64,000 nucleotides of DNA from Cenococcum geophilum 1.58. Taxonomy: Eukaryota; Ascomycota; Dothideomycetes; Gloniales; Gloniaceae. Both the position numbers and the translations under genes were made by a program. Shown piece by piece: positions 34,245 to 46,900 of this stretch. The notes below the pieces were generated by a model that searched no databases, was not told the DNA's origin, and saw nothing but the letters and a program-made list of their open reading frames with translations. The DNA lies in assembly GCA_001692895.1 (NCBI GenBank), contig KV748194.1:496001-560000 (forward strand). The letters are read 5' to 3'. Each line of letters opens with the position of its first letter. Positions within the stretch are counted from its first letter, which is position 1.

Positions 34245-35478
34245 CGAGAAGGCCAGGCAAAGTAAAGAGAGTGAACCCGGTTGGCAAGAACGAACGACTG
34301 AAGAAGATGCTTTTTACCTCAAAGCGACAGGAGGTTAGCACAAGTTAAAGCACAGTTTGGTCTTGGCGCTTTGAGTTCTCGAGGAGGAAATACACGCCAT
34401 CCGTTGTTCTCAGCTAATATAGAGCGGCGTTTGGGACGCCCGCAAATCAGCAGCTCAATGACCAGAGGATTCCAGGGGCAGGCCCAGGAATCCACTCCTT
34501 CAGGCTGCCTGTCTACCGTGCATATCCATTGAAGCTTCGCCCAGATCCCGTCGTGTTTGCCTAGCTCCACGAATGGGTCGGTGAAATCAATCTAGATCTC
34601 CACAACGGCTCGGGCGGGAACAACGGCTCGGGCGGAAACGAAGTTTGAGGGCGGGGTGCAGGTGAAGAAATGCCGCACCTCCTTTCGGGCGATGCTAGCC
34701 GCAACACTGCCAAGGCCCCTGCAAGCTCCTCCAACTTTAAGCTGACAGTCTTTCTACAACCTTGAATTGTTTACTCTTATCAACACGTGAGGCCTCCAGG
34801 CATTCTTCAATCAAGCCCAGCATCAAACCCATCTCGGGCGAACCTGGAGGAATTGCCAAGGAAATGTCACACACTTCTTGAAATAATACCATACTTTTCG
34901 CGTAAGTTTGTTTACCTCTTTGGGGACGCGTTCACCTGTCTTCGAGCTGCGGGAGCCCTCTCGACGTTCCGCGAGGTAAAGAGCAGAACAAACGTGTCTA
35001 CTCTCGGGCGCCGGCAGCCATTCCTAAAACCTCGTAGATGAGTTTTTGGGGAGAAGAATGACCTCGGCTCCAATACATGTACCGATATTATTGAAACGGC
35101 TGTAACTGACACTGCCTCGGCTGGTTTGCGAAAAAGAGCTGCACCATGTTTGGTCTCATTTCCTTGATGACACTACAGCTAAAGCTTTATCACTTTGTCC
35201 CACTGCATCACAGCTTGAAATACGCAATGGGCGCTGTGGGATCGGCATTGCCTGCAGTAGCGCCGATCCCAGCGCCTTCCGCAAGGATCTCCGCATTCAG
35301 GTACCAGTATTCCAAATTTAAGTCACAGCGTGCAGCTCGATAATCCTCCTAAGTCACCAGTCCCTCATCCAATGCCGGCCATGGTTAGAAATACCTTCTT
35401 TTATCCTTCCAGGCTTCTCTGCGCTCTCTTGTATGCAACTCTTGAACGAGCAATCATTCACCACTCTCTTTAAACACA
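34245..35478. promoter_or_regulatory. Shared intergenic region between the LysM gene and the chitinase
   Basis: 1.23 kb separates the divergent starts at 34244 and 35479, so both promoters must be here. I see a short direct repeat ACAACGGCTCGGGCGG at about 34600-34640 but no feature I can name as a binding site. The open frames inside lack conserved features. Confidence 0.5.
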
Positions 35479-38400
35479 ATGTTTCGTTCTTTTCTTCCCG
35501 TCCTTGCATTACTGCATTTTGTTCTGGCCCAAGACGATGCTTCAGTTTGCTCGTCCACACTGCCTTGTTATCAAGGGTGTTGCAGCAAAGAAGGCAACTG
35601 CGGCTTTGGTCCCGAGTTCTGTGGTGGTGAGTCGGCCCAGAAATACAGCACGGCAAGGACTGACATGGTATTTTCGCAGATGGCTGTCAAGGCACTTGCA
35701 ATGCCGTTGCTGAATGCGGCCAATATGCACCAGCGAATGCTACGGAGTGCCCGATCAACGTCTGTTGCAGGTATAGTTCTCTACATCCTCCGGTTGTGGA
35801 CTCGTGCTCACTTCTGGTTCGTCTGCTCTAGTCAGTACGGATACTGTGGTACCACCGATGCTTTCTGTGGGACAGATTGTCAGACACACACCGATGGAGG
35901 CGGTTGTGGATCTCCTGCGTAGGCTCATTTTCTGTACTCTGAAAGATCGTTCCCCATACCCGAAGACCTTCAAGTGCTAGATTCCATTTGGCGGTAGCCA
36001 AAACATTGGAATTCTTTCCGTTTCTTATAACACTGCGATGAATTTGCTAACATCTGGCTGGAATGGCAGGAGTCCAGCGTGTTCTCCAAATACAGACGCC
36101 ATGTCGTACGAACGCCGCATTGGCTACTACGAACTCTTCAATCTGGATGAGCGCGCTTGCAATAAAGTGCTTCCGGAGCAAATTGCTGTCGGACCCCTGA
36201 CTCACGTCAACATTGCTTTTGCCAGTTTCGATAGCAACTTCAAAATAACCGACAATGCTGGCGATATGATTTCTCGGCTCACCTTCCTGAAGAAACGATA
36301 CATCGGACTACGCGTGAATATTGCTATCGGGGGTTGGACTTTCAATAATCCTCCAACGCAGGATTATTTCTCGAACATGGCGTAAGGTCCTATGGATCTC
36401 GTTTATTGCACAGCTCTGATTTGGTAAACAGGAGCACATATGCCAACAGACAAACTTTTATCGATTCTGTTGTGGCTTTCCTTACAAAGTATGGGCTGGA
36501 CGGCATTGACATCGACTGGGAGTATCCTGCTGCTGGCGACCGCGGTGGAGTTGCCGAGGACACTGACAACTACGTTCTTCTCATGTCTGAGATCCGGGAA
36601 CGATTTGATCAAGAAAATCCTGGCTGGGAGGCCACTGTTACAATTCCAACTAGCTACTGGTACCTTCGAGGCTTTGATCTCACCCGTCTCCAGAAATACG
36701 TTTCTTGGTTTAATCTCATGAGTTACGACCTTCATGGGATGTGGGATCAGCATAATCGATTCACCGGTCCCTACCTCGAGGGCCATACAAACCTAACTGA
36801 GATTGACGCAGGATTGGATCTTCTTTGGCGCAACGATATAGATCCAAGCAATGTTGTCATGGGGCTAGCTTTCTATGGCCGTTCCTTCACAATGAGCGAT
36901 CCATCCTGTTACACGCCCGGTTGCACGTTCTCAACTGCCGGCGTACAAGGGGATTGTTCTACCACAGCCGGTATTCTGACTTACAGCGAACTGGCTTCGA
37001 GGAATACCACATTGAATACCCAGACGTACTATGATACCAAGAGCACTGTAAAATATACAACGTACGAATATAGCCAATGGATCTCCTACGACGACGAGCA
37101 ATCATTTTATGATAAAAAGACGTTCCTTTCTTCCAGGTGCTTGAGTGGATTCATGATATGGGCTCTAGACCAGGACACGCAAAACTTTGCGGCTCTTTCT
37201 GGCCTGCTCGGTGAAGACGCGATATCTAGCAGCTTGATGGAAGGCGGAAACCTGGACAGCCAGACTGCTGGCGCTTTATCGGACATTTTCGGTGCCTATA
37301 CAGGACAAAATTGTTTCGTTACCCCGACATGCACCGATGGATCATCGAAAGAACAGACCGCTGACCAAGTCTGCGGGTCAGGATTTACCTCTGTCTCTAC
37401 AGCACACTCTCCAGTCCAAGCACCTGGTCATCTGCTACATGGCATATGCTCTAAAGGCTGGTATCGTCATATGTGAGTAACCTCTACCAAAGCTGCTAGA
37501 TACAATTGTAGAGTTCTCGGATGCCCTTCGCCTTATCGTTTTAGTGGGAAGATCATTGACTTTTACAGATGCTGTCCTACGAAAGAAATGCCAAAGAACT
37601 GTCAATGGAATGGTGCCCCGGTCCGAAGTGAGTTTGGATGCGGCGGTAAATGCGGCGGAAATCAATTTACACTCAACTCGGACATGNTCACAGACGACAA
37701 AGGCAATGGGCAATGCTACACTGGCACACGCACTCTTTGCTGTGATTCCACCGAAGTCCTCACTGATTGCTTCTGGACATCCTGCCAGGGGCCTCTAGCT
37801 CTAGGTGATCCTCCGTCATGTCCGGATGGATCAGTCTACCAAACCTACCGCTATGACCTGGACAACGGTGACTGGTGTTCCACGACCTACGTATCTCCAG
37901 TAGATGGATCGGTTGGTTCTCCGTTACACCAACCCTTTACAAGAGCCTTTTGCTGCCCCAAGGGCCACGGCTTCAGTAACTGCAATTGGTAAGTCTTGTA
38001 TTGGGGTTCTCTATCTCTCATCGCCGTCATATCCACAACTTGAATATTCACTTATTTGTGTAGGTCAAACGATCCCAAGGCTTCTAGTACGCCTACCGGA
38101 TTTATTACCATTGATGACGTCTGCGCACCAGAGTCTTGTACACACAAGCAAACCCAAGTAACGCAAGCATTAGAACCCCCAGTGAGTCCGGAAGTCACTA
38201 ATAATGATATTGGTGTGAGCGCTGGGCCGAATGGTTTCAATTGTGATGGATTCAATACCGATGCGAGTTACAGCGCCTATTTTCCCTATTGTTGTGACCC
38301 ACCAGGGAAGTACACCGAGAAATGGCCTGTTGACCCAAAATACCTCTTCGAGCACTACTACGATGACGACACAGCCGATGTCATGTGGTCCTACGCCGAC

Positions 38401-39292
38401 AACTACGGTAACAACAACGCAGAAAAGTCTCAGCCAGACCCAAGCGATGAATCCGGAGGTGAGTTGAAGCTGCATTAATCTGCGCGCGAATTACGCTAAC
38501 TCTTGATAGATGATGCTTACGGCTTCGTGATGCTCGATGTATGTCACTATCACCAAAAATAGACCACTCATCCACTGACACAGTTCCCAGGGTCCTAGTG
38601 GCTCGCTTGATGATGATTTCCCACAGAGTCAGACGGTCGTCAGGCGTACGGCAGAGATTCCAAAGGTGAAGAGGTCGCTCTTGACTGCGGACAAGAGTGT
38701 ATTGGATGCCACTTTTGACCACGTGGAGGAAACCATATACGTCTACTGCAATTTTCCGCAGAAGTCGGACCAATGCCAGAAGATCTGGTATAGAGGCGCA
38801 GTAGACACGATAATCCGCCTTCCTCATCATGTGGGAGAAGGGCCATATGCGCGCGTCGTTTCCATGGAGCTTGCCGAGCCGGAATACCAACTTCCAGAAC
38901 ATCACATCGCTGCTCGTGCGGCTGAAAAGAACAACAATCCTGTGTACAAGTTAGCATTCGACTATAGCTTTCATTTGAGTAAAAGAGATGATGTTATCAA
39001 CATGCGAGTCGATTACACAAACCTACTGGGCTACTGGGACGACTTGACCGATACACCTACAAGGAAGCGATCGGTAAAATATGACCATCTGTCACAGTCA
39101 CAGTGGCGCGAAAAGATTCAAACCGCCAAGGTTAAGCATGAGAAGCTGAAGAAGCGCTATGAACCAAGCGCGGAGGCCTCTACAACAACTGAGATGGTTA
39201 ACATCCACGGGGCAGACAAGCACTTCGCCAAGAGATGGTGGGGTATCTTTGTTGACTGGCTTACAAGATTGGTGAATTCCACTTTTTCCTAA
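35479..39292 (+). CDS. Killer-toxin-like (subgroup C) GH18 chitinase
   Basis: Nine exons: 35479-35626, 35680-35770, 35832-35918, 36070-36381, 36432-37472, 37569-37988, 38064-38458, 38510-38538 and 38591 to 39292. They join in phase to 3,225 nt (1,074 residues to the first stop). Order of domains: signal peptide (MFRSFLPVLALLHFVLA); two cysteine-rich CBM18-type chitin-binding modules (about residues 22-50 and 75-105); and a GH18 domain with DGIDIDWEYP, the catalytic Glu codon being at 36520-36522 (residue 243). Cys-rich and Lys/Arg-rich C-terminal regions follow. These chitinases resemble the alpha/beta part of yeast zymocin, thought to bind and open chitin so a toxic domain can enter. The stop at 39290-39292 may be intronic (see next entry). 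One undetermined base lies at 37687. Confidence 0.9.
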
Positions 39293-39425
39293 TACATCTC
39301 ACACTTCAAACTTGTTCACGTACGGACCTGTACTTCCTGGTACCTTCTAATGATACAATGCTCGGTACGCGGGTTAAGACGTCGAACCCGCTGGACTGGC
39401 TTGTTGCTGACGATCCTCTTATCAG

Positions 39426-42296
39426 ACAAGCGTCGAAAACAAGAACGTGGGATACCTTGAAATGGCCATCCAGAAGAGTATACTTTTGTATAAGGCGTCA
39501 ATAGGGTTAGTTCATTTTACTGCACTGCTGTTGACGCTCAGCTGACACAATTTAGATGCCCTGGGGATACCTTTTCGGCCAATATGAAGATGTACCTTGA
39601 CGCTAATGTCAAAATGGTGAGAAGTGATAGGTTCCCTTTTGCTTGCTAAAGATTTATAGCTAAATAGTAACTGTAGGATGCCACCTATGCGTACTACTTC
39701 TCTGGACAACTTCTTCCAAGTCCCGCAGTCACTGGAACATATGTGTATTTCTCAGTAGAACCTAGCGCTTATCTGGGCCTCCGAATTGTCGGAAATGCTC
39801 GTTTGCAGTACACCTCAGGAGAGCAAAAGTTGATTGACACTTTGTCCTATCCCGGATTGAGCATTAAGGGCATTGCGGCTGTTGGTCCTACATTAGATGT
39901 CACTGGTGAAGTATGACAAAGACACTTTTTCCTAGTGCGGTCTTCGGTCCATAGACACTAGATCGACGCGTGGACGACGCAGCTAATATATTGACCAGAT
40001 ACGAGGCGTTATTACGCTGAAAGGCGAAGTCAGGGCCGGCGCTACACTGAAACTTGGAAAAGCGGAAGTTTACTGGCCACAAGATGATGCCGCAAGCTCT
40101 AAATATCAAACGCTCTTAGGCCTAGACGATGACCCACAGAAACCAACATCGGGTATCGAACCAAGCTTTGACGCCAAAGTCACGGTAAACGCACAGCTTG
40201 ACATTCTTGTCACTCCCAAGGTACGACCTCGAGCTCTTGTTGCAACGATTTCCTGCGTGCTCGATGATGGACCTGACAAGATAAATTCCTAGGCAAACAT
40301 CGGCATTCAAGTAGGAGGCAAGATCACGGGTGGCAAGAAACTTGTCGACGCAACCCTTACGGCTTTCGTTACAACCGTCTTGGACTTCCAAGCTAAGGTT
40401 ATAGGTACCGTAGGACTAACTAATGCCGGCGCTCTCTCGTATTCGTATGGAGTATACTTACTCTACAATATTGGCTACGCTGCGACAGCTGTAATCCCGG
40501 GCTTTCCAACGTGGGCTTTATCATCTCGCTATGCATATAGCCCCGACAAGAAGTTCATCATCTACGAAGGCAACGGTTCCTTTACGGCTTCTGAAACTGT
40601 GGGGAAGAGAGCTCTTGTTGACGGGCGCAAAGCTCCGCGTAGAGGATTACTCAATAGTGAGAATGACGAGGAGCTTTCGCCTTTGCTTCCACAATATCTT
40701 GATAGTCCTACCGGATTCATAGATCCTCAAGATCTTCGCATCAGCAACGTGGAGGCAATATTCCCGAATGCGTCTTCGGACAGCGCCACCTTCCTCCTTG
40801 GCAAGAGGCAGTCGGACTCGCACGACGGCGACACATCCATGGGTCAGGCTCCCGACTTCTCGAATAGCCAACAGCTTAAATGTCCACCCGGAGATACTGG
40901 AGAAGTCAAACTGCCGGATTTCCGCTGTAAGATGTGTAGCCCAGTTTACGTTTCATTGAGTTTACTAACGATCCGTAGACAACTGTGGCATCTTTAGATC
41001 TTACGACCTGCAAGGTCAAGGGAACACGGAACACATTCCAGGAATTTGTGAAGGCATACAATCTTTCTTCACGGACCGGTCCTTATCAAATAGCCAAATT
41101 GTTCTTACCTCGGACGGATTCGATAGCTCGAGTCGAAGAAAAAGAGCTTGCGGTCTAAGCTACTGTGGACCCAGAAATACTCAGATTTCCACTAATCTTG
41201 GATACACTGCAGTTACATCATGCGATGAATTTCCATTCGCAGCGACAGAAGAAGGGGGCAATTGGTTCGACAGCTTGCCTGCTACCGACAATCCCAGGCG
41301 TCCGGAGTTGACTTGTGTGCCTGCTTATGAGAACTTTCTACAGGGTAGTTGCAATAGTTAGTCCTCACCGATTGTCTTTTCACGTATCTCAATAGAGTCT
41401 GACGAGCTTCCTAGGGATCCTCAACAATATCCAGACCAATGTCAATTACTTCACAGATCCAGCTTCTGCGGAGAAGTGGGTGACGTGGGGTGCCGGTAGC
41501 AGTACGTGGTTCGGAACCGGCACCATTACGAAACAAAGGACCGCGATGTATCCGAATGCGATTCCGAAGGCCGTCAATATTGACCAGATTGTAAGTCTTA
41601 GCACCGTACTGCTATTCTGTGCGACGCAAAACTAATATGATTGCCTAGGATTACGACAACAGCCGGATGATGCTTGGCTGGTGGCTCAAGCGAAACTTCA
41701 CTGTCGGTCTTGCGACTCTCTACGCTTTTGATGACGGACAAAATTGGGTTCCCAGTCCACCTGTCGTCGAAGATTGGGATCCTTACGACATTACTCAGTA
41801 CAATAGTGCCGGCGGATACGATGAGAACGATCTCACTCAGATTGCCTGTTTAGTGGTAAGTCGTCACTACTGCAACACAATATCCTTTGCGGAGAGATTT
41901 CCAACTAATGAGTACACAAAGAACACATTCGAACAGTCCGACATCTTTAAAATTCCAAGTTACAACGGCTTCTGCAAGAGTGGAAACCGGCAACAGATAG
42001 CTGGTTTCGGCACTCTCGACAGATTCAAGGCGTGCCTAGTCACTTTTGCGGCTACGGGTACCAAAAGAAGGCGTGACCAGAAGATCATTGGAAAGTTTCA
42101 TGAGTGGGAGATTGAGAGTATCAAGTTTGTTGATGGCCCGGAGGTTGAGGTGCCGGCGGGTGACTTTGGGGATTGGTTCCCTGTTTCTAAGGAGGGCAAA
42201 GCGCAGAAGGAGAATAAGACGCAGGAAATGAGCGAAAAGGCGGAACAAGTGGAGGAACCGGGATCGCACAGAGTAGGTGCAGCCGCTCGGTCGTAG
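39426..42296 (+). CDS. Downstream part of the chitinase gene, or adjacent gene, with NucA/NucB-type nuclease signature
   Basis: No ATG or signal peptide starts this coding stretch. Splicing 39272-39425 (donor GTGAAT, acceptor CAG) skips the chitinase stop and keeps frame. Exons 39426-39505, 39556-39616, 39677-39910, 39999-40220, 40293-40926 and 40979 onward then join in phase without a stop to about 41360. A large predicted beta-rich region comes first. At 41221-41265 lies CDEFPFAATEEGG, which matches the core of NucA/NucB DNases (PF14040) as I know it, followed by VPAYEN. At 41340-41400 the frame is kept only by a 37-base GT–AG intron with a poor donor (41361-41397); otherwise it is frameshifted. 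Exons 41398-41590 and 41649-42296 finish it, with a Lys/Glu-rich tail. I favour one protein of about 1,850 residues. Two genes, or a damaged one, remain possible. Confidence 0.65.
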
Positions 42297-43520
42297 AAAT
42301 ATATCAGTCTCTAGAACGCTGGTTAGCAGACAGCTGAAGTCTAGAGTCTACTTCTATTGCTATAGAAAGCTCTAGGTTAAAGTGACTGAGGATTAGTACT
42401 ATTATAAAGGCTTACTTAAGGAGGGTAGGCGCTGTCTTATTGTTACCATAAAATATAAATTTATAAAATGTTTATAGAAGCTAGTAAAGCTAAAGAAGGT
42501 TTATACGTCTCTAATATCCTTTAGTTCCTTCTATTAAAGTATTACTTATATCTTCTTTAGGTCTATTTATATACCGTTAATAGAAATAATAAGTTTTAGA
42601 TATAAGACCTCTCTCTTATAAAACTTATATTTATCTATATTAAGTTATAAGTAGTGTCTTATATAGCTTTTAAAACTAGTTTAATACGCCATTAATATTC
42701 TATAGAGTTATTACTAAATATTAGAATATTATTAATATATATATTATAGAATATATCTAGGTATAGATATAAGGCGTTATTAATATAATATTAAAATGAG
42801 CTTAAAGTATTAGCTAAGCTATATAGTATAATAAAGTATTTAAAAAGTCTATCTTAGGTTTAAAAGGTAGTTAGCTATTTATCTCCTTCTACTCTATAAA
42901 GTAATTAAATATAGAGGTTATATTTAAGCTTTTAGATAAGCGCTACTAATAGTATAGCTATTATTATATAGATATCTATAGAGATAAAAGTAAGTTAATA
43001 ATAGTATACTTCTTTTTAGTCTACTATAAGGTATATTATCTAGGTATATAGTAGGGAGTAAATAAGTTAAGTATAAATTTTAACAAAAGAGGACGATATA
43101 GTAAAGAGTAGGTATAGTAATACCTTAATATAGAGACAAATTAATAAGGAGGGAAGGAGGGCTATAGGCCCGAGGAGCTTATAAGGAGATGCTAAGGATT
43201 AGCCCCTAAAAGCTTCTAAGTATATACCTAAGAAATAAAAGATCCCTTATATTTATTTCTTACTTTAAAATATATTTAGGTTTAAAAAGAATATTATTTA
43301 TCTATTTATACTAGTTCTTTTAATATATATTATTACGGTACTATTATAAACCCTAGTTAGGGGCTTAGCTAAGCCTTAGCGCTATATATATAGATATATT
43401 CTTTCTTTAACCTTCTTTTAATCCTTATCTTAGAATTCTAGTTTACTAGCTATTAATAGATTCTATTTTATTAACTAAGCCTTTATATTATTTTAAGACT
43501 ATCTTTAATTTTACTTTATA
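42297..43520 (-). mobile_element. Degraded Gypsy remnant abutting the chitinase–nuclease gene
   Basis: Minus-strand translation of 42360-43020 gives a Ty3/Gypsy reverse transcriptase piece: YILYYIYINNILIF (from Y-x-D-D), then SFIREVLYLKLIISINGI and FTSFYKHFINLY. It lacks the rest of pol. To its right, 43030-43185 matches 1735-1890. The remnant starts within about 60 bases of the stop codon at 42296, so the gene's 3' flank is repeat. The remaining AT-rich sequence to 43520 shows nothing further. Confidence 0.65.
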
Positions 43521-43947
43521 TGTTACGGACGCTTTAAGTATAATGTTATAACTACTAGGAGAAGAGACGAAAGAAGCTAGTTAGTTAATTTAAGTACGGT
43601 CCAAGATGGAGCCGATTAAGCTATATGACGAGGAATGGTAAATGAGGTTATATAACGTGATCTGTATAATCTATAGGATCTATATAATCCGTAACAGAGT
43701 AGATAGAGCGCACGTATATTACGTATAAGAAGGATTTTATAGGAGTACGGTTGTGTATTTAAGGACCCTTAATCCCTACCTAGATAGTTCCTTCCTTGTA
43801 GTAATTCTTAGAATATAATTAGAGTTAATCTATTAGGCAACCACTCCACTAGTTATTATTACTTATCGACTATTATTATTTATATTTCCTATATACCTAG
43901 CCTAATAATAGGACCCACCGTAGTTCTCGCTATAAGGTTCCGTTATA
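43521..43947 (+). repeat. Chromovirus copy 1, 5' LTR
   Basis: 427 bp; pairs with 51062-51488. Keeps TG at the start; the terminal CA has become TA. Confidence 0.95.
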
Positions 43948-43992
43948 TAATTACTACCTAGTTACGGTATTAAATATAGTAGGTTGGACAAC

Positions 43993-46900
43993 ATGCCACT
44001 AAAAGCAGCCACTATAACGCCATTAACGGCGGCAACTATATCGAGGTTAGGTAACGATACTAGTATAGTAAATACTAACTTATAGCAACCTGTAACGGTT
44101 AGATAGTTATAAGAGATAGTTAACTAGTTAATAGAAAATAATATAATGTTAGAAAACAGGATTAACGGGATAGGTGTAGTAAAGGTTAAGTTACTATTAA
44201 TTAAAAGGTACTTAGGAGAGAGATTAAAGCTTAAAGGATTCCTTATATAGATATACTTTAAGGTAGCGTAAGAGGGAGCTAAGCTAGTAATACCTATGGA
44301 TTAAATAGTATACGTAGGATTGTTCTTAACAGGAAGAGCACTTAAATAGTTTAAGCCTTACCTTATAGAGATCTAGGTAAACGGAATAATAATAACAAAC
44401 TAAGAGGTACGGTTTATATTCTTAAGCTGGAACGGATTTATAGAGCGACTTATATAAATGTTTGGAGACCTAGAGGCAGTAACTATAGCGGAAAAAAAAC
44501 TCTAAGATATTATGTAGTAAACCTTAGTAATTAAGTATATAATATAGTTTTAGACATTAGTAATATAAGTTAAGTAGAATAATAGGGCGCTTATGGCACA
44601 GTATAAATAGGGACTTAAGGCTAAAGTCTAGGATATAATTATCCTAATAGAAGATATAAACACCCTAAGGGAGTTAATAGATTAAGCGATTAAGATTAAT
44701 AATTAGATCTACTAAAGGGAACAGGCTAAGAAAGGCTAGGATAGAGTTTTATAGTTATATAAGGCGTAAAGTACGTAATAACCTAAGCTAAGTTAAAAAC
44801 TATAGTATGGCGCAGAGCTAATAAACCTAAGTAGTATTAAAGAAGCCTATAAGAGATAGAGTAAGAAACTATAGAAACCTAGAGGTTAAGGGTTTAGTAA
44901 TTATAGGACTAAAGAGTAGAGGCTAAACTAGGGATCTTAGTAGTAGAAGATGTTTAGGCAGACTTTATAGTAAAAGCAATAGTTTAGAGAGGGAGCTTAT
45001 ATAAATTGCGGAAAATAAGGTCACTTTATAAGGGATTATAAAGATAGTTAGAGTTACTATATAATAAAGGGAACTAGACTAATAGTAGATAATATATATG
45101 TATAGAGGGATAATAGTATACTGCGAGGAATAAAAGAATGTTTAATTAGAAGTTTTATATTTTGTTATAATAATATATACTAAATTTATAAGGACGCTAA
45201 GTATAGCGTAAGCTATTGGCTATAAGAGCCAGTACCTATAGGATATAAAGGAACTAATAAACTAGTTTATAGATCGGATATTAAGGACAATAAATTTAAT
45301 AAAGGTGAAATATTTTATAATAATAAGGTAATAAGAGCGGTTTACTAGGAATATATAGCTATTAGAGATATTATACTAAAAGCAGAGGATGATTCTACTA
45401 TAAAATAGGGAACATTAGTAGGGATTGAAACCCTACTAGATACGATATTTATCGCTTCGCAAGATATAAGAGAAGTAGGATAGCAAACCACTTTAGCACT
45501 TAATAAAGGTAAAAGGCTAAAGGCTTAAGATTCTTAAGACGAGATAAAAGACGACTAAGATTCTTAAGATAAGATAAGGTAAGCTTAAGGACCTATAACG
45601 GATAAAAACCAATAGAGTAGAGTAGTAGCTTAGTTTAAAGATATATAAATAAGCTTGGGACGAAGCTTCCTACAGGTATAAGACGAGATAAGTGAGATTT
45701 AAGACTCTTAAGATAAGATAAGAATACTAAGTAAGCCTAATAGGACTAAGGCAGGAGCTAAGCTTAAGTTAGAAGCAAGCTTAGGATTAAAGAATCTAAG
45801 GGGCTAAGAATTTAGAGTATAAATTAGGACACCTATAGGTAAGAGGTAAGGAGCTTCTTTATAGATTAGAGAATCTATAGCATAAATAGTAATTAGACTA
45901 GGAGATAGATATATAGACCTAAAGGACTTACTAGTGGAATATAGTATTTAGACTAAAGATTAAAAAATTAATACTAAGATTAAGAAGTAAAATGACTTTA
46001 AGGATTAAAGCATAAGACGCAAACCAAAAGAAACTATAGACGAATTTAGAGTAAGAATTATTATGTAGTAAGAACAGAAACTAGATAAGAGATCTAGTAT
46101 ATTAGGATGTATAAAGGATAGAGCGCTAATATAAAGAATTACTAATAGGCCGAGAGTAGGTATACTAAGAGCTAAGTAGCTTACTAAATTGGAAAATAAA
46201 GAGGATCTAGGGATTTTAACTAGGTTTAAAGAATGATATATAAAGGGCTGTTATAACGCAGTAATAAGAAGATACTTCCTTACGGATAAGCCGTATACAC
46301 TTTAGCAGCTGTACTAAAAGTAGTATAGGTAAAGGCATAACGATAAGTGGGAAGATTTCTATATGTAGTTAGATGAAAAAGTTATCTAAGACCACCCGAT
46401 TATAGAAAAGGCCATAAATTATATTAAAGGAGCCTTAATTATAACATTAAAGGATCTAAAGGAACGGTTAGAGGACTAAAGAAGTAAGAAACATATCTTA
46501 GTACCTGCGAACGAAGTTATAACATTTAAATTAGCATAATAGAGGTTTAAACTTAAAGATAAAGACGAGTTAAGAGTTAACCTAAAGTACCTAGCATACT
46601 ATACATTATTATAGATTGCGTGCGTAGATGATATGTATAAGATATATAAGAATCTAAAGGAAAAGAATTGGAAATACCCTATAAGGATATATTAGATAAT
46701 AGATAAGTAATAATATAGAAATGCCAAATATATGCATAGATAGCATCCAGCAGAAGTTTAAGAAGAAGGAGATTTAATATTTTAATTAGGAAGATTCCTT
46801 ATAGAAGAATACTTAAATGGATAATAGTAGTAGGAATGTTTAGAAAATACGTATTTATAGTATATTAAAGATAAAAAGCGAACTAGATATTAGCTAAAGA

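Noticed and set aside
38381..38957. Long minus-strand frames across the chitinase 3' region
   Set aside because: Shadows of the real plus-strand exons; the codon pattern follows the plus strand.
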